Assembly (NCBI GenBank): GCA_017644185.1
Contig: JAEPMA010000007.1
Coordinates: 186,001 to 250,000, forward strand
Direction: 5' to 3'
Length of the DNA: 64,000 nucleotides
From: Rhodospirillales bacterium
GTDB taxonomy: Bacteria > Pseudomonadota > Alphaproteobacteria > Rhodospirillales > Casp-alpha2
Positions 35,214-44,278 of the stretch are shown here, piece by piece. Both the position numbers and the translations under genes were made by a program. Every line of letters begins with the position of its first letter. Within the stretch, counting starts at the first letter, position 1. Below the pieces are notes generated by a model, which was given only the letters and a program-made list of their open reading frames with translations, was not told where the DNA came from and did not search any database.

Positions 35214-36962
35214 ATGAACGAGTTTTTGCACAGCATCGAAAATTTCATCCGGTTCGTCGGGCCCGAGCAAAATGCCGGCCAAGCGCTGCCGGTTTCGTAC
35301 GACCCTTACCTTGTTGGGCTGTCCATCGCGATTGCTGTGTTCGCGTCTTATGCGGCGTTCGCGCTGGCCATGCAGATGCGCGCCAGTACCCGGCAATGGG
35401 AACGCGTGACTTGGCTCGGGTGTGGGGCGCTCGCACTTGGTGGCGGCACATGGACGATGCATTTTCTCGGTATGCTCGCCTGGCAGCTCTCAATGCCAGT
35501 GAGTTACGACACTGCCATTACCGCCCTTTCCGTGGTGCCGGCGATGGCGGCGGGTGCCATCTCGCTTTACGTGATCGGGTATCTGAGCGCCGGCCGGTTT
35601 ATCGACAGCCTGATCGGCGGGACGCTGATGGGGGCTGGTATCGGTGTTATGCACTATTCCGGTATGGCGGCGCTCAGGATGGAGGCGCAGGTTTTCTACG
35701 ATCCCGGGATATTCGCCGTTTCGATTGCTGTTGCCGTCGGCTTTTCAACGGGCGCCCTGCATTTGGCGGCGCTCGTCATCAGCAAATACGATGGCCGGAA
35801 AATCCATGCCGGAATCGTTGGGGCGGCGGTTCTGATGGGGGTGGCGATATCCATCATGCACTACACCGGCATGGCGGCGTCCTTCTGCTTTGCCCAACCG
35901 ACCGTCGAAGTGAGCGGCGTCGATGTTCACGGGTTGGCGTTCATTGTCGGCTTCGCCGCATTGTTGCTGCTGACATTGGCGATCATCGCCAGTCAGGTCG
36001 TGCAGCGTCTACGTGTGATTCCGATGCTGGAGCGGGAAATCGCCAAGCGCCGCGAAATCGAGGAGGAGCTGCGGATTAATCGCGAGGCGCTCAGGCGAAG
36101 TCATGACGAGCTCGAGGAGCGTGTTCAGCAGCGTACGCAAGAGCTGTCCCAGGAGATTAGTGAGCGCAAGCGGGTCGAGGCCGAGCTTGTGCTGGCGATG
36201 CGCGATGCCGAAAAAGCGAACAGGATGAAGTCGGCGTTCCTGTCCCACATGAGCCACGAGTTCCGCACACCCTTGAACGGGATTATCGGGTATCTCGAGT
36301 TGCTTTCGACCGATGCCAGCAAGAAGTACACGCACGAGAAAGTCCAGTCGATCGTGGTCGAAATCCACAAGGCGAGCATGCACCTTGCCACCCTGATCAA
36401 CGACGTGCTCGATTTGTCCCGTATCGAGGCTGGGATGGAGGACGTGCGCGAGGAGAACTTCGATCTGACCGCGGCCGTCAGCAAATGCTTCGATCTGGTG
36501 CATATCGTTGCCGACAAGAAGGATATCAGGATTCGGTTGACCGAGCATGTAACCCCGATCAACGTCAGCTGCGATTCCAAGCACTTCCGGCAAATCCTGA
36601 TCAATATTCTGTCGAACGCGATTAACTACACGGCGCCAGGCGGTGATGTGCATGTCGACACCGACATCGACCAAGACGGCTTCGCGGTTATCACTGTCAC
36701 CGACACCGGATGCGGTATTCAACCGAGCGAGATCGAACGTGTCTTCAGGGAGTTTGAGCGTTCCGAGAACGCCTTGCTTAGCACCAGCAGCGGCACCGGA
36801 CTCGGTCTGCCGCTGACCAAGCGTCTGGTCGAGATGAATGGTGGGTCCATCGATCTCACCAGTGAGGTCGGCGTGGGAACGACAGTGACGATCCGTTGCC
36901 GCCCGAGCCTCAGTCAGGACGTCCTCAACGCGGGGGCGGTTCGGGAACGGGCGAGCGCATAA
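35214..36962 (+). CDS. MHYT-domain sensor histidine kinase
   Basis: A 582-aa protein. The first 270 residues hold seven predicted helices with three MHYT-type motifs (TMHFLGM, MHYSGM, MHYTGM), a membrane sensor domain proposed to bind copper and so sense O2, CO or NO. A coiled coil (about 275-340), HisKA (FLSHMSHEFRTPLNG) and HATPase (GTGLGLPLTKRL) follow. There is no receiver and no adjacent response-regulator gene, so it is an orphan kinase. The start at 35214 has AAGGA seven bases upstream. It converges on the LysR gene with only 4 bp between stops. Confidence 0.92.
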   Translation: MNEFLHSIENFIRFVGPEQNAGQALPVSYDPYLVGLSIAIAVFASYAAFALAMQMRASTRQWERVTWLGCGALALGGGTWTMHFLGMLAWQLSMPVSYDTAITALSVVPAMAAGAISLYVIGYLSAGRFIDSLIGGTLMGAGIGVMHYSGMAALRMEAQVFYDPGIFAVSIAVAVGFSTGALHLAALVISKYDGRKIHAGIVGAAVLMGVAISIMHYTGMAASFCFAQPTVEVSGVDVHGLAFIVGFAALLLLTLAIIASQVVQRLRVIPMLEREIAKRREIEEELRINREALRRSHDELEERVQQRTQELSQEISERKRVEAELVLAMRDAEKANRMKSAFLSHMSHEFRTPLNGIIGYLELLSTDASKKYTHEKVQSIVVEIHKASMHLATLINDVLDLSRIEAGMEDVREENFDLTAAVSKCFDLVHIVADKKDIRIRLTEHVTPINVSCDSKHFRQILINILSNAINYTAPGGDVHVDTDIDQDGFAVITVTDTGCGIQPSEIERVFREFERSENALLSTSSGTGLGLPLTKRLVEMNGGSIDLTSEVGVGTTVTIRCRPSLSQDVLNAGAVRERASA

Positions 36963-36966
36963 GAAC

Positions 36967-37872
36967 CTAGCGCGAACCGGTTACGGGTGGTGCGGTGTCC
37001 GCCGCGCCGACGAACTCGCTCAACACCCGCGACCTGTTTAACCGGTTCCAGACCAGTACCGTCTCCACTTTGAAGTCGTCGTGCGCAATCTTGTTGATCG
37101 TGACCGGTCCGGAGAGCGTTTCCGCTAGGCTTTCCGGACAGACCGTGATGCCCAGGCCGGCCGCGACAAGGCCGCTTAGCGCCAATGTGTTGGATGCTTC
37201 TTGTTTGATTTTGAACTGCAGCCCTCTTGCGTGGAACAACTCCGTCAGGCGCCAGCGGTAAAACTCCCACTCGCTCAGGTCGCCGAGGACGAGGTCGTGT
37301 TGGCAGACGTCCTCGGGGGTGATTTCGAACTTTCGGGAAAGCGGGTGGTTGTGCGGCATCACAGCATACAATGGTTCGGATTTGACCAGCCGGGTTGCGA
37401 AATCGGAATGATCGAAGGGGCCGATCATGTAACCGACATCGATTTCGCCATGTGAGATCGCCACCTTTTGTCGCTGCGTGCCGATATACTGGAGAGAGAC
37501 ATCGACGTCCGGGTGCTGGCGCTGAAACCGGGCGACGGCAAGAGGCATTAATTTCGGTGCGGCGAACGCCATATAGGCGATCCTCAGCCTGCCCGATTTG
37601 CCCTCGGAGATTCGCCGGGCGGCTTCGGTCGCGCGGGTATAGTCTCGCAGCAGATCGATACTGCTGTCGTATAGCTCGCGGCCCGCCGGTGTCAGCAGCA
37701 CCTCGCGGGTGGTGCGCTCGAAAAGTGGAAATCCGTTGATTTCCTCCAGCTTTTTGATGCGACGGGTCAGGGCCGAGCGATCGACATTCAGGATTTCGGC
37801 GCTTCGGCGGAAACTTAGTTCCTGTGCCACAATCACGAAGCTATGCAGCAGTTCGATCCCATCATCACGCAT
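36967..37872 (-). CDS. LysR-family transcriptional regulator
   Basis: This 301-aa protein has an HTH at about 18-40 (LSFRRSAEILNVDRSALTRRIKKLE) and a LysR effector domain (about 90-290). It diverges from the isochorismatase-fold amidase gene at 38046, the standard layout for a LysR regulator and its target. A perfect 12-bp inverted repeat at 37907-37935 lies between them and is a candidate binding site. The effector is unknown. Confidence 0.9.
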   Translation of the reverse strand: MRDDGIELLHSFVIVAQELSFRRSAEILNVDRSALTRRIKKLEEINGFPLFERTTREVLLTPAGRELYDSSIDLLRDYTRATEAARRISEGKSGRLRIAYMAFAAPKLMPLAVARFQRQHPDVDVSLQYIGTQRQKVAISHGEIDVGYMIGPFDHSDFATRLVKSEPLYAVMPHNHPLSRKFEITPEDVCQHDLVLGDLSEWEFYRWRLTELFHARGLQFKIKQEASNTLALSGLVAAGLGITVCPESLAETLSGPVTINKIAHDDFKVETVLVWNRLNRSRVLSEFVGAADTAPPVTGSR

Positions 37873-37906
37873 ATTATTTCCCTAACTTATTGAAATATAA
37901 CAATTC

Positions 37907-37935
37907 AATATTGTTGATAAAAAATCAACAATATT
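37907..37935. promoter_or_regulatory. Perfect 12-bp inverted repeat between LysR gene and amidase gene
   Basis: AATATTGTTGAT (37907-37918) and ATCAACAATATT (37924-37935) form a perfect 12-bp inverted repeat with a 5-base A spacer. It lies 35 bp upstream of the LysR start (37872) and 111 bp before the amidase start. The size and location fit a LysR-type or other dimeric regulator site controlling both genes. A hairpin in a transcript is also possible, but neither flanking gene ends here. Confidence 0.7.
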
Positions 37936-38045
37936 TGCGCAATCGCCAATTCTCATACGTGCTGCAGTGCGGCATCGTTGCCGTCAGCGCCGAGACAGGC
38001 GCGTAACACATGGAATCCGGCTGGGCCGGTTGATGGAGGACACTC

Positions 38046-38765
38046 ATGGACGGGATCGATACCAAAGAACTGGACCGGATGCTGAAACAGGCATTCGACG
38101 CCTCGACCAAGATTTACCAGGAAAGGGGGTTTCAGCGCCGTATCGGCTTCGGTAAGAAGCCGGCACTGATCAGCGTCGATCTCGCCAACGCCTGGACGCG
38201 ACCCGGCAATCCGTTCACCTGCGATCAGGATGCGATGGACAACGAGATCATCCCCGGCATGCAGAAGCTTTTGGAAGCGTGTCGCGCTAACGGTCATCCC
38301 GTCATCCACATCACGACGGCTTATGAAATCACCGACCGCGACGCGCCTTTCACTGATATGGGGTTGTGGCACTGCAAGATTCCGATCGACGTCGTTAATT
38401 TGAAAGATAAGGAGCTGTGGGCAATCGATTCCCGGATCGCACCGGTCGCGGGGGAGCACACACTGATGAAAAAGCGCGCCAGTGCGTTCCACGGCACTGG
38501 CCTCGGGGGGCTGTTACGCGCTGCCGGCGTCGACACGATCCTGGTCACGGGGGTGACGGCGACGGCGTGCGTGCGCACGACGATTTGCGACGGCCTCGCC
38601 GATGGTTTCCGCACCATCGCGGTGAAGGAATGCATCGGGGATCGGGTGCCGGGAGCGGTAGCCTGGAATCTTTACGACATCGACGCCAAGTTCGCTGACG
38701 TCGAGGGGGTCGATGATTGCGTCGCCTATTTGAACGCCGTGAACCGGCGCAACGCGGTGGAATGA
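38046..38765 (+). CDS. Isochorismatase-fold cysteine hydrolase, N-carbamoylsarcosine amidase-like
   Basis: This 239-aa hydrolase has the D45-K143-C175 triad expected for the family: D in SVDLANAW, K in MKKRASAF and C in TGVTATACVRTT. The N-terminal extension (1-38) and the cis-peptide region before the cysteine resemble N-carbamoylsarcosine amidase, which cuts a carbamoyl or amide group to release ammonia. The gene has GGAGG upstream and diverges from a LysR regulator. A TetR gene and a Liv importer follow, which suggests catabolism of an imported nitrogen compound. Confidence 0.85.
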   Translation: MDGIDTKELDRMLKQAFDASTKIYQERGFQRRIGFGKKPALISVDLANAWTRPGNPFTCDQDAMDNEIIPGMQKLLEACRANGHPVIHITTAYEITDRDAPFTDMGLWHCKIPIDVVNLKDKELWAIDSRIAPVAGEHTLMKKRASAFHGTGLGGLLRAAGVDTILVTGVTATACVRTTICDGLADGFRTIAVKECIGDRVPGAVAWNLYDIDAKFADVEGVDDCVAYLNAVNRRNAVE

Positions 38766-38857
38766 GAGAGGCGTGATCGCTGATTGCTCCCTGAACGCCG
38801 GATCACCGGCACCATGCGTCACCCTCGAAGCGCCGGGGGTGGCGAATATGGATATTT

Positions 38858-38875
38858 ACAAACAAGTTGGTTTGT
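38858..38875. promoter_or_regulatory. TetR-type operator upstream of the TetR gene
   Basis: ACAAAC-AAGTTG-GTTTGT (38858-38875) is an inverted repeat with 6-bp arms. It lies 45 bp before the chosen TetR start at 38920 and would fall inside the coding region if the upstream ATG at 38848 were used. It is a likely autoregulatory operator. This is positional inference. Confidence 0.5.
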
Positions 38876-38919
38876 TTTTAGATATCCGTAACAGGGAAAA
38901 AAACGGGGGCGCAGTCACG

Positions 38920-39588
38920 ATGCAGGCGGAGCGCAGAACGCATGAAGAGCGGAGCACGGAAACGCGGCTCCGCATGATGAATGCAACGCTCGATTGTCTG
39001 ATCGAGGAAGGTTACCTGAACACCACCATGAATCGTATCTCGGCCAGGGCCGGGATGTCGCGGGGGGCGCAGACCCATCACTTCCCGGTTAAGATCGACC
39101 TGATCGTCGCAGCGACCGAACATCTATTCAACGAATTCGCGGAAAACGTCGACGAGATTGCTCGCAAGTCGCGCGGCGGTAGCACGCTGGACGAGTTCAT
39201 CGACGAAGTCTGGGCGCGCTTTTTCGGCGGCAAGTTCATGTATGCGTCGTTGGAGTTGATCGTGGCATCGCGCTCCGATCCGGAATTGAATGCGCGTCTC
39301 GTGCCCCTCATCCGGAATCTGCACGCCTCGCTCGACAGGACCTGGCTGACGTTTTTCAAGGGCCACAATGCGGCGGTCGGGCGCCCGGATGTGTTGCTCA
39401 ACCTGACGCTCTGTCTTTTCAGGGGCATGGTCGTGCAAAGCGTGTTGCGCAAGGATCCACAGTATTACGACGATCTGCTTTCGGCCTGGAAGCAGATCAT
39501 ACCGATGTTTGTTTCGGAACCGGCAGAACTGCCGGTGACGATGGCGCTGGGTCAAGGCGCCGTAACGGAAGATAGAAATCTTGAATAG
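38920..39588 (+). CDS. TetR-family transcriptional regulator
   Basis: The 222-aa protein starts at MQAERRTHEERSTETRLRM (38920). Upstream in-frame ATGs (38773, 38848) add residues with no family similarity and would overlap the operator-like repeat. TetR HTH at about 15-60 (LDCLIEEGYLNTTMNRISARAGMSRGAQTHHF, given here only for its position), then a helical effector domain. It sits directly upstream of the Liv operon, 59 bp away in the same direction, so it may control it. Confidence 0.87.
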   Translation: MQAERRTHEERSTETRLRMMNATLDCLIEEGYLNTTMNRISARAGMSRGAQTHHFPVKIDLIVAATEHLFNEFAENVDEIARKSRGGSTLDEFIDEVWARFFGGKFMYASLELIVASRSDPELNARLVPLIRNLHASLDRTWLTFFKGHNAAVGRPDVLLNLTLCLFRGMVVQSVLRKDPQYYDDLLSAWKQIIPMFVSEPAELPVTMALGQGAVTEDRNLE

Positions 39589-39647
39589 GACCGCGAACGA
39601 ACCGCGGCTCAGGGGAAACGAAAATCAACCAACCAGGAGGCATTGAA

Positions 39648-40832
39648 ATGAAGACGACGTCTAAATGGAAACTCCCGCTCGGCGTGCTGGCGGCCATGGG
39701 GATCATGGCCGGCACCGCAGTCGCCGACGATACGACCGGTCTGACCGATACCACGATCAAGGTCGGCGTGATGGGGCCGTTTTCCGGGAATGCGTCAAGC
39801 TACAGCAAGGCGCAGATCGGTGAAATGGCCTACTACAAAATGATCAACGATCAGGGCGGCGTTCACGGACGCAAGTTTGAGTTGATCGAGGAAGATACCG
39901 CCTGCCAACCGGCCAAGGGCATTGCTGCGGCCAAGAAACTGGTCTCGCAGGACAAGGTGTTCATGATGCACGGTAACTCGTGCAGTGGCGTCGCAATGGC
40001 AGTTAAGGACATCGTCGTCGAGTCCGGCACGCCTTGGATCGTTGCACACGCCGTCAACCCGAACATCTCGATGCCGCCGACCCCGAACGTGTTCCACGGC
40101 GTGCCTGCCGGTCCGGCATATGGCTACACCATGGGCAAGTTCGTCATGTCCAAGCCGGGCACGAAGAATGTCGTGATGGTCGAGCACTCGAACGACTGGG
40201 CGAAAAGTTACGCCGACCCGACGCGCGACTACATGAAGACCAAGGGCGTCGAGCCGACCATGGTTCTCGCCATGGAACGTGGCCAGACCGACGCGACCGC
40301 GCAGGTCCTGAAAATCCGCCAGGCGAAGCCCGACTTCATCGTCGCCTCGCTTTATGAAGCGGAAACCGTGATTTTCCTGAAAGATCTCAAGAAGTACGGT
40401 ATCACCGACATTCCGGTGATGGGTGCTGCCGGGACCGACCTCGAGAACACGCTGGCGCGTATTGGCGATATCGATACGGTCAAGAACTACTACGTGCCGC
40501 ACGCCTTCATCGACACCGTCGACGGGCCGGGCATGAAGAAGTGGAACGACATGATCCTGAAGTACTATCCGGGTGAGACCATCACCGGCTTCAGCTACGT
40601 CTCGATCGGTTCCGCCGTCGCCGCCGTTCAGGCGCTGAAGAACGCCGGGCCGGACTTGACCCGCGAGAAGTTCATCGCCGAACTCGACAAGATCAAAGAC
40701 TTCGACACCGGCATCTTCGCGACCAACATCACGTGGTCGGCCGACGACCGGCACGGCGTCAAGGAATCAGCTGTGGCCGGCTTCGTTGACGGCAAGCCGA
40801 CCGTTATGAAAAGCTGGAACCAGCCGATGTAA
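39648..40832 (+). CDS. Branched-chain amino acid-type ABC transporter substrate-binding protein
   Basis: A 394-aa type I periplasmic-binding protein with a signal peptide (about 1-26, cleavage after AVA). Typical segments: IKVGVMGPFSGNASSYSKAQ, NDQGGVHGRKFELIEEDTAC, and the SNDWAKSYAD and GAAGTDLEN loops. AGGAGG precedes the ATG. Proteins of this group carry amino acids, amides, urea and aromatic acids, so the ligand is not fixed. It starts a five-gene liv-type operon. Confidence 0.9.
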   Translation: MKTTSKWKLPLGVLAAMGIMAGTAVADDTTGLTDTTIKVGVMGPFSGNASSYSKAQIGEMAYYKMINDQGGVHGRKFELIEEDTACQPAKGIAAAKKLVSQDKVFMMHGNSCSGVAMAVKDIVVESGTPWIVAHAVNPNISMPPTPNVFHGVPAGPAYGYTMGKFVMSKPGTKNVVMVEHSNDWAKSYADPTRDYMKTKGVEPTMVLAMERGQTDATAQVLKIRQAKPDFIVASLYEAETVIFLKDLKKYGITDIPVMGAAGTDLENTLARIGDIDTVKNYYVPHAFIDTVDGPGMKKWNDMILKYYPGETITGFSYVSIGSAVAAVQALKNAGPDLTREKFIAELDKIKDFDTGIFATNITWSADDRHGVKESAVAGFVDGKPTVMKSWNQPM

Positions 40833-40849
40833 TTCGGCCGAGAAAACAA

Positions 40850-40899
40850 GGGGCGCCGGTGACCCGGCTCAGGTTGAACCGGTGCCCCCTTTTTCTTTT
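40850..40899 (+). terminator. Rho-independent terminator after the Liv binding-protein gene
   Basis: GGGGCGCCGGT (40850-40860) pairs with ACCGGTGCCCC (40878-40888), eleven pairs including one G-T, with a 17-base loop. It is followed by CTTTTTCTTTT. It lies between the binding-protein gene and the first permease gene, so downstream genes depend on read-through. Confidence 0.8.
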
Positions 40900-40914
40900 A
40901 TGGGTTAATACAAA

Positions 40915-41784
40915 ATGTTGATGCAACTTACCGTAAGCGGTCTTTCGCAAGGGGCGATCTATGCGCTGATCGCACTCTCGCTGACGGTCGTTTTCCGTGC
41001 GACGACGGTGGTCAACTTCGGACACGGTGACTTCGTGCTGGGTGGGGCCTTTGGCGTCTATGTGCTGGTGGTGATGCTCGGATTGCCGTTTCTGCCGTCC
41101 GCGATCGCCGCGATCGCTCTGATGTTCGCTTGCGGCATATTGATTTCAAGAGGGTTCATCGATCCCATCAAAGCCGGGCCGCATATCGGCTTCGCAATGA
41201 TGAGTATCTCTCTCGGATATATTTTCCGCGGCACGACACGTTCGATCTGGGGGCGTGAAGTATTGCCGATGCCGCGTGTGTTCGACATTCCGCCGATCTT
41301 TGTCGGCGATCTCGTCATCACGGGCGATGCGATGATCATCAGCGGCACGGTCGCCATCCTTCTGGCGGGATTTTTTGTCGTCTTTTACAAGACGTCGATC
41401 GGCAAGGTGATCCAGGCCGTTTATCAGTCCGAACGTGGGGCCACGCTTATCGGCATCAACGTCAAACGCTTCCATGACATGATGTGGGGCGCGGGGCTCG
41501 CCATGGGGGCGGTCGCCGGTATCCTGATTGCGCCGATCTCTCTGTTGCATCCCGATCTCGGGGCCGGGTTCCTGATCCGCGGTTTCGCGGCCATGACTTT
41601 GGGCGGGTTCGGCTCGCTTGGCGGCGCGGTCGCCGGTGGTCTGATCCTGGGTGTCACCGAACAGTACGCCGGCGCCTACATCAACACCGCGCTGATCGAT
41701 ATCACCAGTTATCTCGTGATCCTCGTGGTGCTCGTCGTCCGCCCGTCGGGGCTGTTCGGCAAGCGCGCCGTGGTTCGTGTGTGA
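40915..41784 (+). CDS. livH: Branched-chain amino acid-type ABC transporter permease LivH
   Basis: A 289-aa permease with about eight helices and LivH motifs QGAIYALIALSLTVVFRATTVVNFGHGDFV at the start, FHDMMWGAGLAMGAVAGIL for the ATPase contact, and GFGSLGGAVAGGLILG. It forms the channel with LivM. The symbol names the family role; substrate may differ from branched-chain amino acids. Confidence 0.88.
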   Translation: MLMQLTVSGLSQGAIYALIALSLTVVFRATTVVNFGHGDFVLGGAFGVYVLVVMLGLPFLPSAIAAIALMFACGILISRGFIDPIKAGPHIGFAMMSISLGYIFRGTTRSIWGREVLPMPRVFDIPPIFVGDLVITGDAMIISGTVAILLAGFFVVFYKTSIGKVIQAVYQSERGATLIGINVKRFHDMMWGAGLAMGAVAGILIAPISLLHPDLGAGFLIRGFAAMTLGGFGSLGGAVAGGLILGVTEQYAGAYINTALIDITSYLVILVVLVVRPSGLFGKRAVVRV

Positions 41785-41794
41785 GGCGCCGAAC

Positions 41795-42775
41795 ATGAAT
41801 CAAGAAACGCCACAGAAAAAGCGTCCGCTCTCGCAGAACGGCCGGATCTTCTATCTGGTGCCGCTGGCGGCCGCGCTGATCCCGTTCTTCGCCAACGACT
41901 ATCTTCAGTTCATTGTCAACATGATCATGGTCTATGTGCTGGTGACGGTCGGCTTCAATCTTGTCATCGGCAACCTCGGTCAGCTCGCGTTCGCGAACAC
42001 CGCGTTTTTCGGGATCGGCGCCTACATGACAGCGATCCTGATGACCTATGCCGGGTTCACATACGAACTCGCCTTGGTCGGCGCCGCGATCTCGGGGGGG
42101 CTCGCCGGATTGCTGGCGAGCGTCACCGCGCTTCGTGGGATACGCCTTTATTATTTGGCGATCATCACCCTCGCGTTCGGCGAGTTGATGCGGTGGGTGT
42201 ATATCCACGCCGAACCCGTGACCATGGGGACAGACGGTCTGCCGCTACCCGATGTCACCGTTTTCGGGATGTCGATGCATTCCGAAACGGCGAAGTTCTA
42301 CGTGTTTCTTCTGATCACGGTGCTGGTGGTGAAGGGCACGTCCAATCTCCTCAAATCCCGCGTCGGGCGTGCGATCCTGGCGATCCGGGACAACGAACTG
42401 ACGACGGCGTCGCTTGGGATTTCGACGGCCAACTACATCATCCTGACCTTCGTCTGGAGTGGTTCGGTCGTCGGTATCGCGGGGGCGATGTTCGCCGCCT
42501 CGACCGAGCGCGTATTCCCGGAATCGTTTGGCCTGACCGAAGTCATCGTGCACTTCGCGATGGTGATGGTGGGCGGTGCCGGGAGCCTGATCGGCAGTGT
42601 CATCGGCGGGGTCGTGTTGACGGCGTTGCCGGAATACTTCCGGCAGTTCCCGGGGATGGAAGAGTTGTTCTTCGGCGCCATCATCATCGCCGTGCTGCTG
42701 TTCCTGCCGAAGGGCTTGGTGAGCCTGCTTGCAAAGGTCTCACCATTGTTCCGCGAACGGTATTTCAGGGAGTAG
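41795..42775 (+). CDS. livM: Branched-chain amino acid-type ABC transporter permease LivM
   Basis: A 326-aa permease starting at MNQETPQ (41795), with GAGG upstream; an ATG at 41777 overlaps the livH stop. LivM marks are FNLVIGNLGQLAFANTAFFGIGAY, the cytoplasmic SRVGRAILAIRDNELTTASLGI coupling loop, and GGAGSLIGSVIGGVVLTALPE. It pairs with LivH in the inner membrane. The livG gene starts 4 bp after its stop. Confidence 0.88.
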   Translation: MNQETPQKKRPLSQNGRIFYLVPLAAALIPFFANDYLQFIVNMIMVYVLVTVGFNLVIGNLGQLAFANTAFFGIGAYMTAILMTYAGFTYELALVGAAISGGLAGLLASVTALRGIRLYYLAIITLAFGELMRWVYIHAEPVTMGTDGLPLPDVTVFGMSMHSETAKFYVFLLITVLVVKGTSNLLKSRVGRAILAIRDNELTTASLGISTANYIILTFVWSGSVVGIAGAMFAASTERVFPESFGLTEVIVHFAMVMVGGAGSLIGSVIGGVVLTALPEYFRQFPGMEELFFGAIIIAVLLFLPKGLVSLLAKVSPLFRERYFRE

Positions 42776-42779
42776 GGCG

Positions 42780-43544
42780 ATGAGCGGACTTCTTAATCTC
42801 TCGGGCGTATCCGTCCACTTCTCCGGCCTCAAAGCGCTAACCGACGTCTCTTTCAGTGCGAACGCGGGCGAAGTCACCGCTTTGATCGGACCGAACGGCG
42901 CCGGCAAGACGACATTGTTCAACGTGGTATCCGGCTACGTGCAGCCGACGGCGGGTGAAATTCATTTCAAGGGCGAAGCGATCCAGGGGCTGACACCACA
43001 CGAAGTGTCCGAAAAGGGCGTGCGCCGGACGTTCCAGAACGGCGGTCTGTTCGGTGATATGACGGTGCTGGAAAACATCCTCACCGGTCTGCACGTGCAG
43101 ATTAACAGCAACTTCTGGGGACTGTTGTTCGGGACCAGAAAAGCCGACGAGGCCGAGCGCGCGGCCGCCGCGCGTGCACGGCGGCTGCTGGCCTTGATGG
43201 ATATGGACGGCTTTGCCGATCAACAGGTCAAAAGCCTGTCCGGCGGCCAACAGCGTATGGTCGAGATCGTACGCACCATCGCGACCGAGCCGCCGTTGCT
43301 GTTGCTCGACGAACCGGCGGTCGGCCTTTCACCTCCGATGCGCGCGCGCATGATGGAAGTGATCAAGCGACTTGCCGGAGAGGAGGGGATATCGATCCTC
43401 CTCATCGAACATGCCATCGATCTTGTCATGGCGGGGTCGGATCGAATCATCGTCCTGAACTCCGGACAGAAGATCGCCGAAGGTAAACCCGCTGAAATCA
43501 GAGAGAACCGCGAGGTTCTGGAGGCGTACCTTGGATACGCATAA
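42780..43544 (+). CDS. livG: Branched-chain amino acid-type ABC transporter ATPase LivG
   Basis: A 254-aa ATPase with Walker A GPNGAGKTT, the LivG-specific VRRTFQNGGLFGDMTVLENI, signature LSGGQQRMVEIVR, Walker B LLLLDEPAVGLS and switch region LLIEHAIDLVM. It energises LivHM together with LivF. The LivF frame starts within its last 14 bp. Confidence 0.9.
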   Translation: MSGLLNLSGVSVHFSGLKALTDVSFSANAGEVTALIGPNGAGKTTLFNVVSGYVQPTAGEIHFKGEAIQGLTPHEVSEKGVRRTFQNGGLFGDMTVLENILTGLHVQINSNFWGLLFGTRKADEAERAAAARARRLLALMDMDGFADQQVKSLSGGQQRMVEIVRTIATEPPLLLLDEPAVGLSPPMRARMMEVIKRLAGEEGISILLIEHAIDLVMAGSDRIIVLNSGQKIAEGKPAEIRENREVLEAYLGYA

Positions 43545-44250
43545 GCCCATATTGAAGGTCGACGGCATTCGCGTGTCGTACGGCAAAAAGGAAATCCTGC
43601 AGGGTGTCGACTTCGAGGTTGCACCCGGTGAAACGCTCTGCCTGCTCGGTGCCAACGGCAGCGGCAAGTCGACGGCGATGAACGCCATTTCGGGTTTTGT
43701 CGGTTGTACGCATGGGAAAATCGAGCTCGACGGGGAAGAAATTCAGAACCTCCCCGCGCACAAGACGTTTCGTCTCGGGATGGTGCAGGTGTCGCAGGCC
43801 CGTGACCTTTTCCCGCAACTGACGGTCGAGGATAATCTCAAGCTTGGGGCTCAGGTCCGCTCCAAATCGACGATGCTTGAGGAGTTGGAGCGGGTTTACG
43901 ACTACTTCCCCCGACTTCGTGAGCGCAGACTTCAGCGGGTGATGACGCTCTCGGGCGGCGAGCAGCAAATGGTCGCCATTGGACGCGCCGTCATGGCGCG
44001 CCCGCGCGTGCTTTTGCTGGACGAACCGTCAGGTGGTCTGTCGCCGCAGTTCGTCAATGAAATCGGCACCATTATTTCCGCGCTCAAAGAAGACGGCGCG
44101 ACGATGATGATGATCGAGCAAAACCTCGGCCTCGCGTTCAAGGTTGCGGACCGGTTCATCATTCTTCGCGACGGGGTCGTGGTCGATGGCGGCACCGTCG
44201 CCGACTATGCCGACGACCACGAGCAGGTCGTGAAATCCATCTACCTATAG
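43531..44250 (+). CDS. livF: Branched-chain amino acid-type ABC transporter ATPase LivF
   Basis: A 239-aa ATPase starting at a TTG at 43531 with GGAGG six bases upstream; it overlaps livG by 14 bp. Motifs: Walker A GANGSGKST, LRLGMVQVSQARDLFPQLTVEDNL region, signature LSGGEQQMVAIGRA, Walker B LLLDEPSGGLSP, and MMMIEQNLGLAF. It completes the Liv importer. The M19 peptidase-family gene starts 28 bp later. Confidence 0.9.
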   Translation: MDTHKPILKVDGIRVSYGKKEILQGVDFEVAPGETLCLLGANGSGKSTAMNAISGFVGCTHGKIELDGEEIQNLPAHKTFRLGMVQVSQARDLFPQLTVEDNLKLGAQVRSKSTMLEELERVYDYFPRLRERRLQRVMTLSGGEQQMVAIGRAVMARPRVLLLDEPSGGLSPQFVNEIGTIISALKEDGATMMMIEQNLGLAFKVADRFIILRDGVVVDGGTVADYADDHEQVVKSIYL

Positions 44251-44278
44251 AAATCGACTCAAAATAATCGGAGCATCC

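Noticed and set aside
39795-40754. Minus-strand open frame (319 codons) opposite the Liv binding-protein gene
   Set aside because: Composition is typical of antisense reading of a GC-rich gene, and the plus-strand gene is secure.
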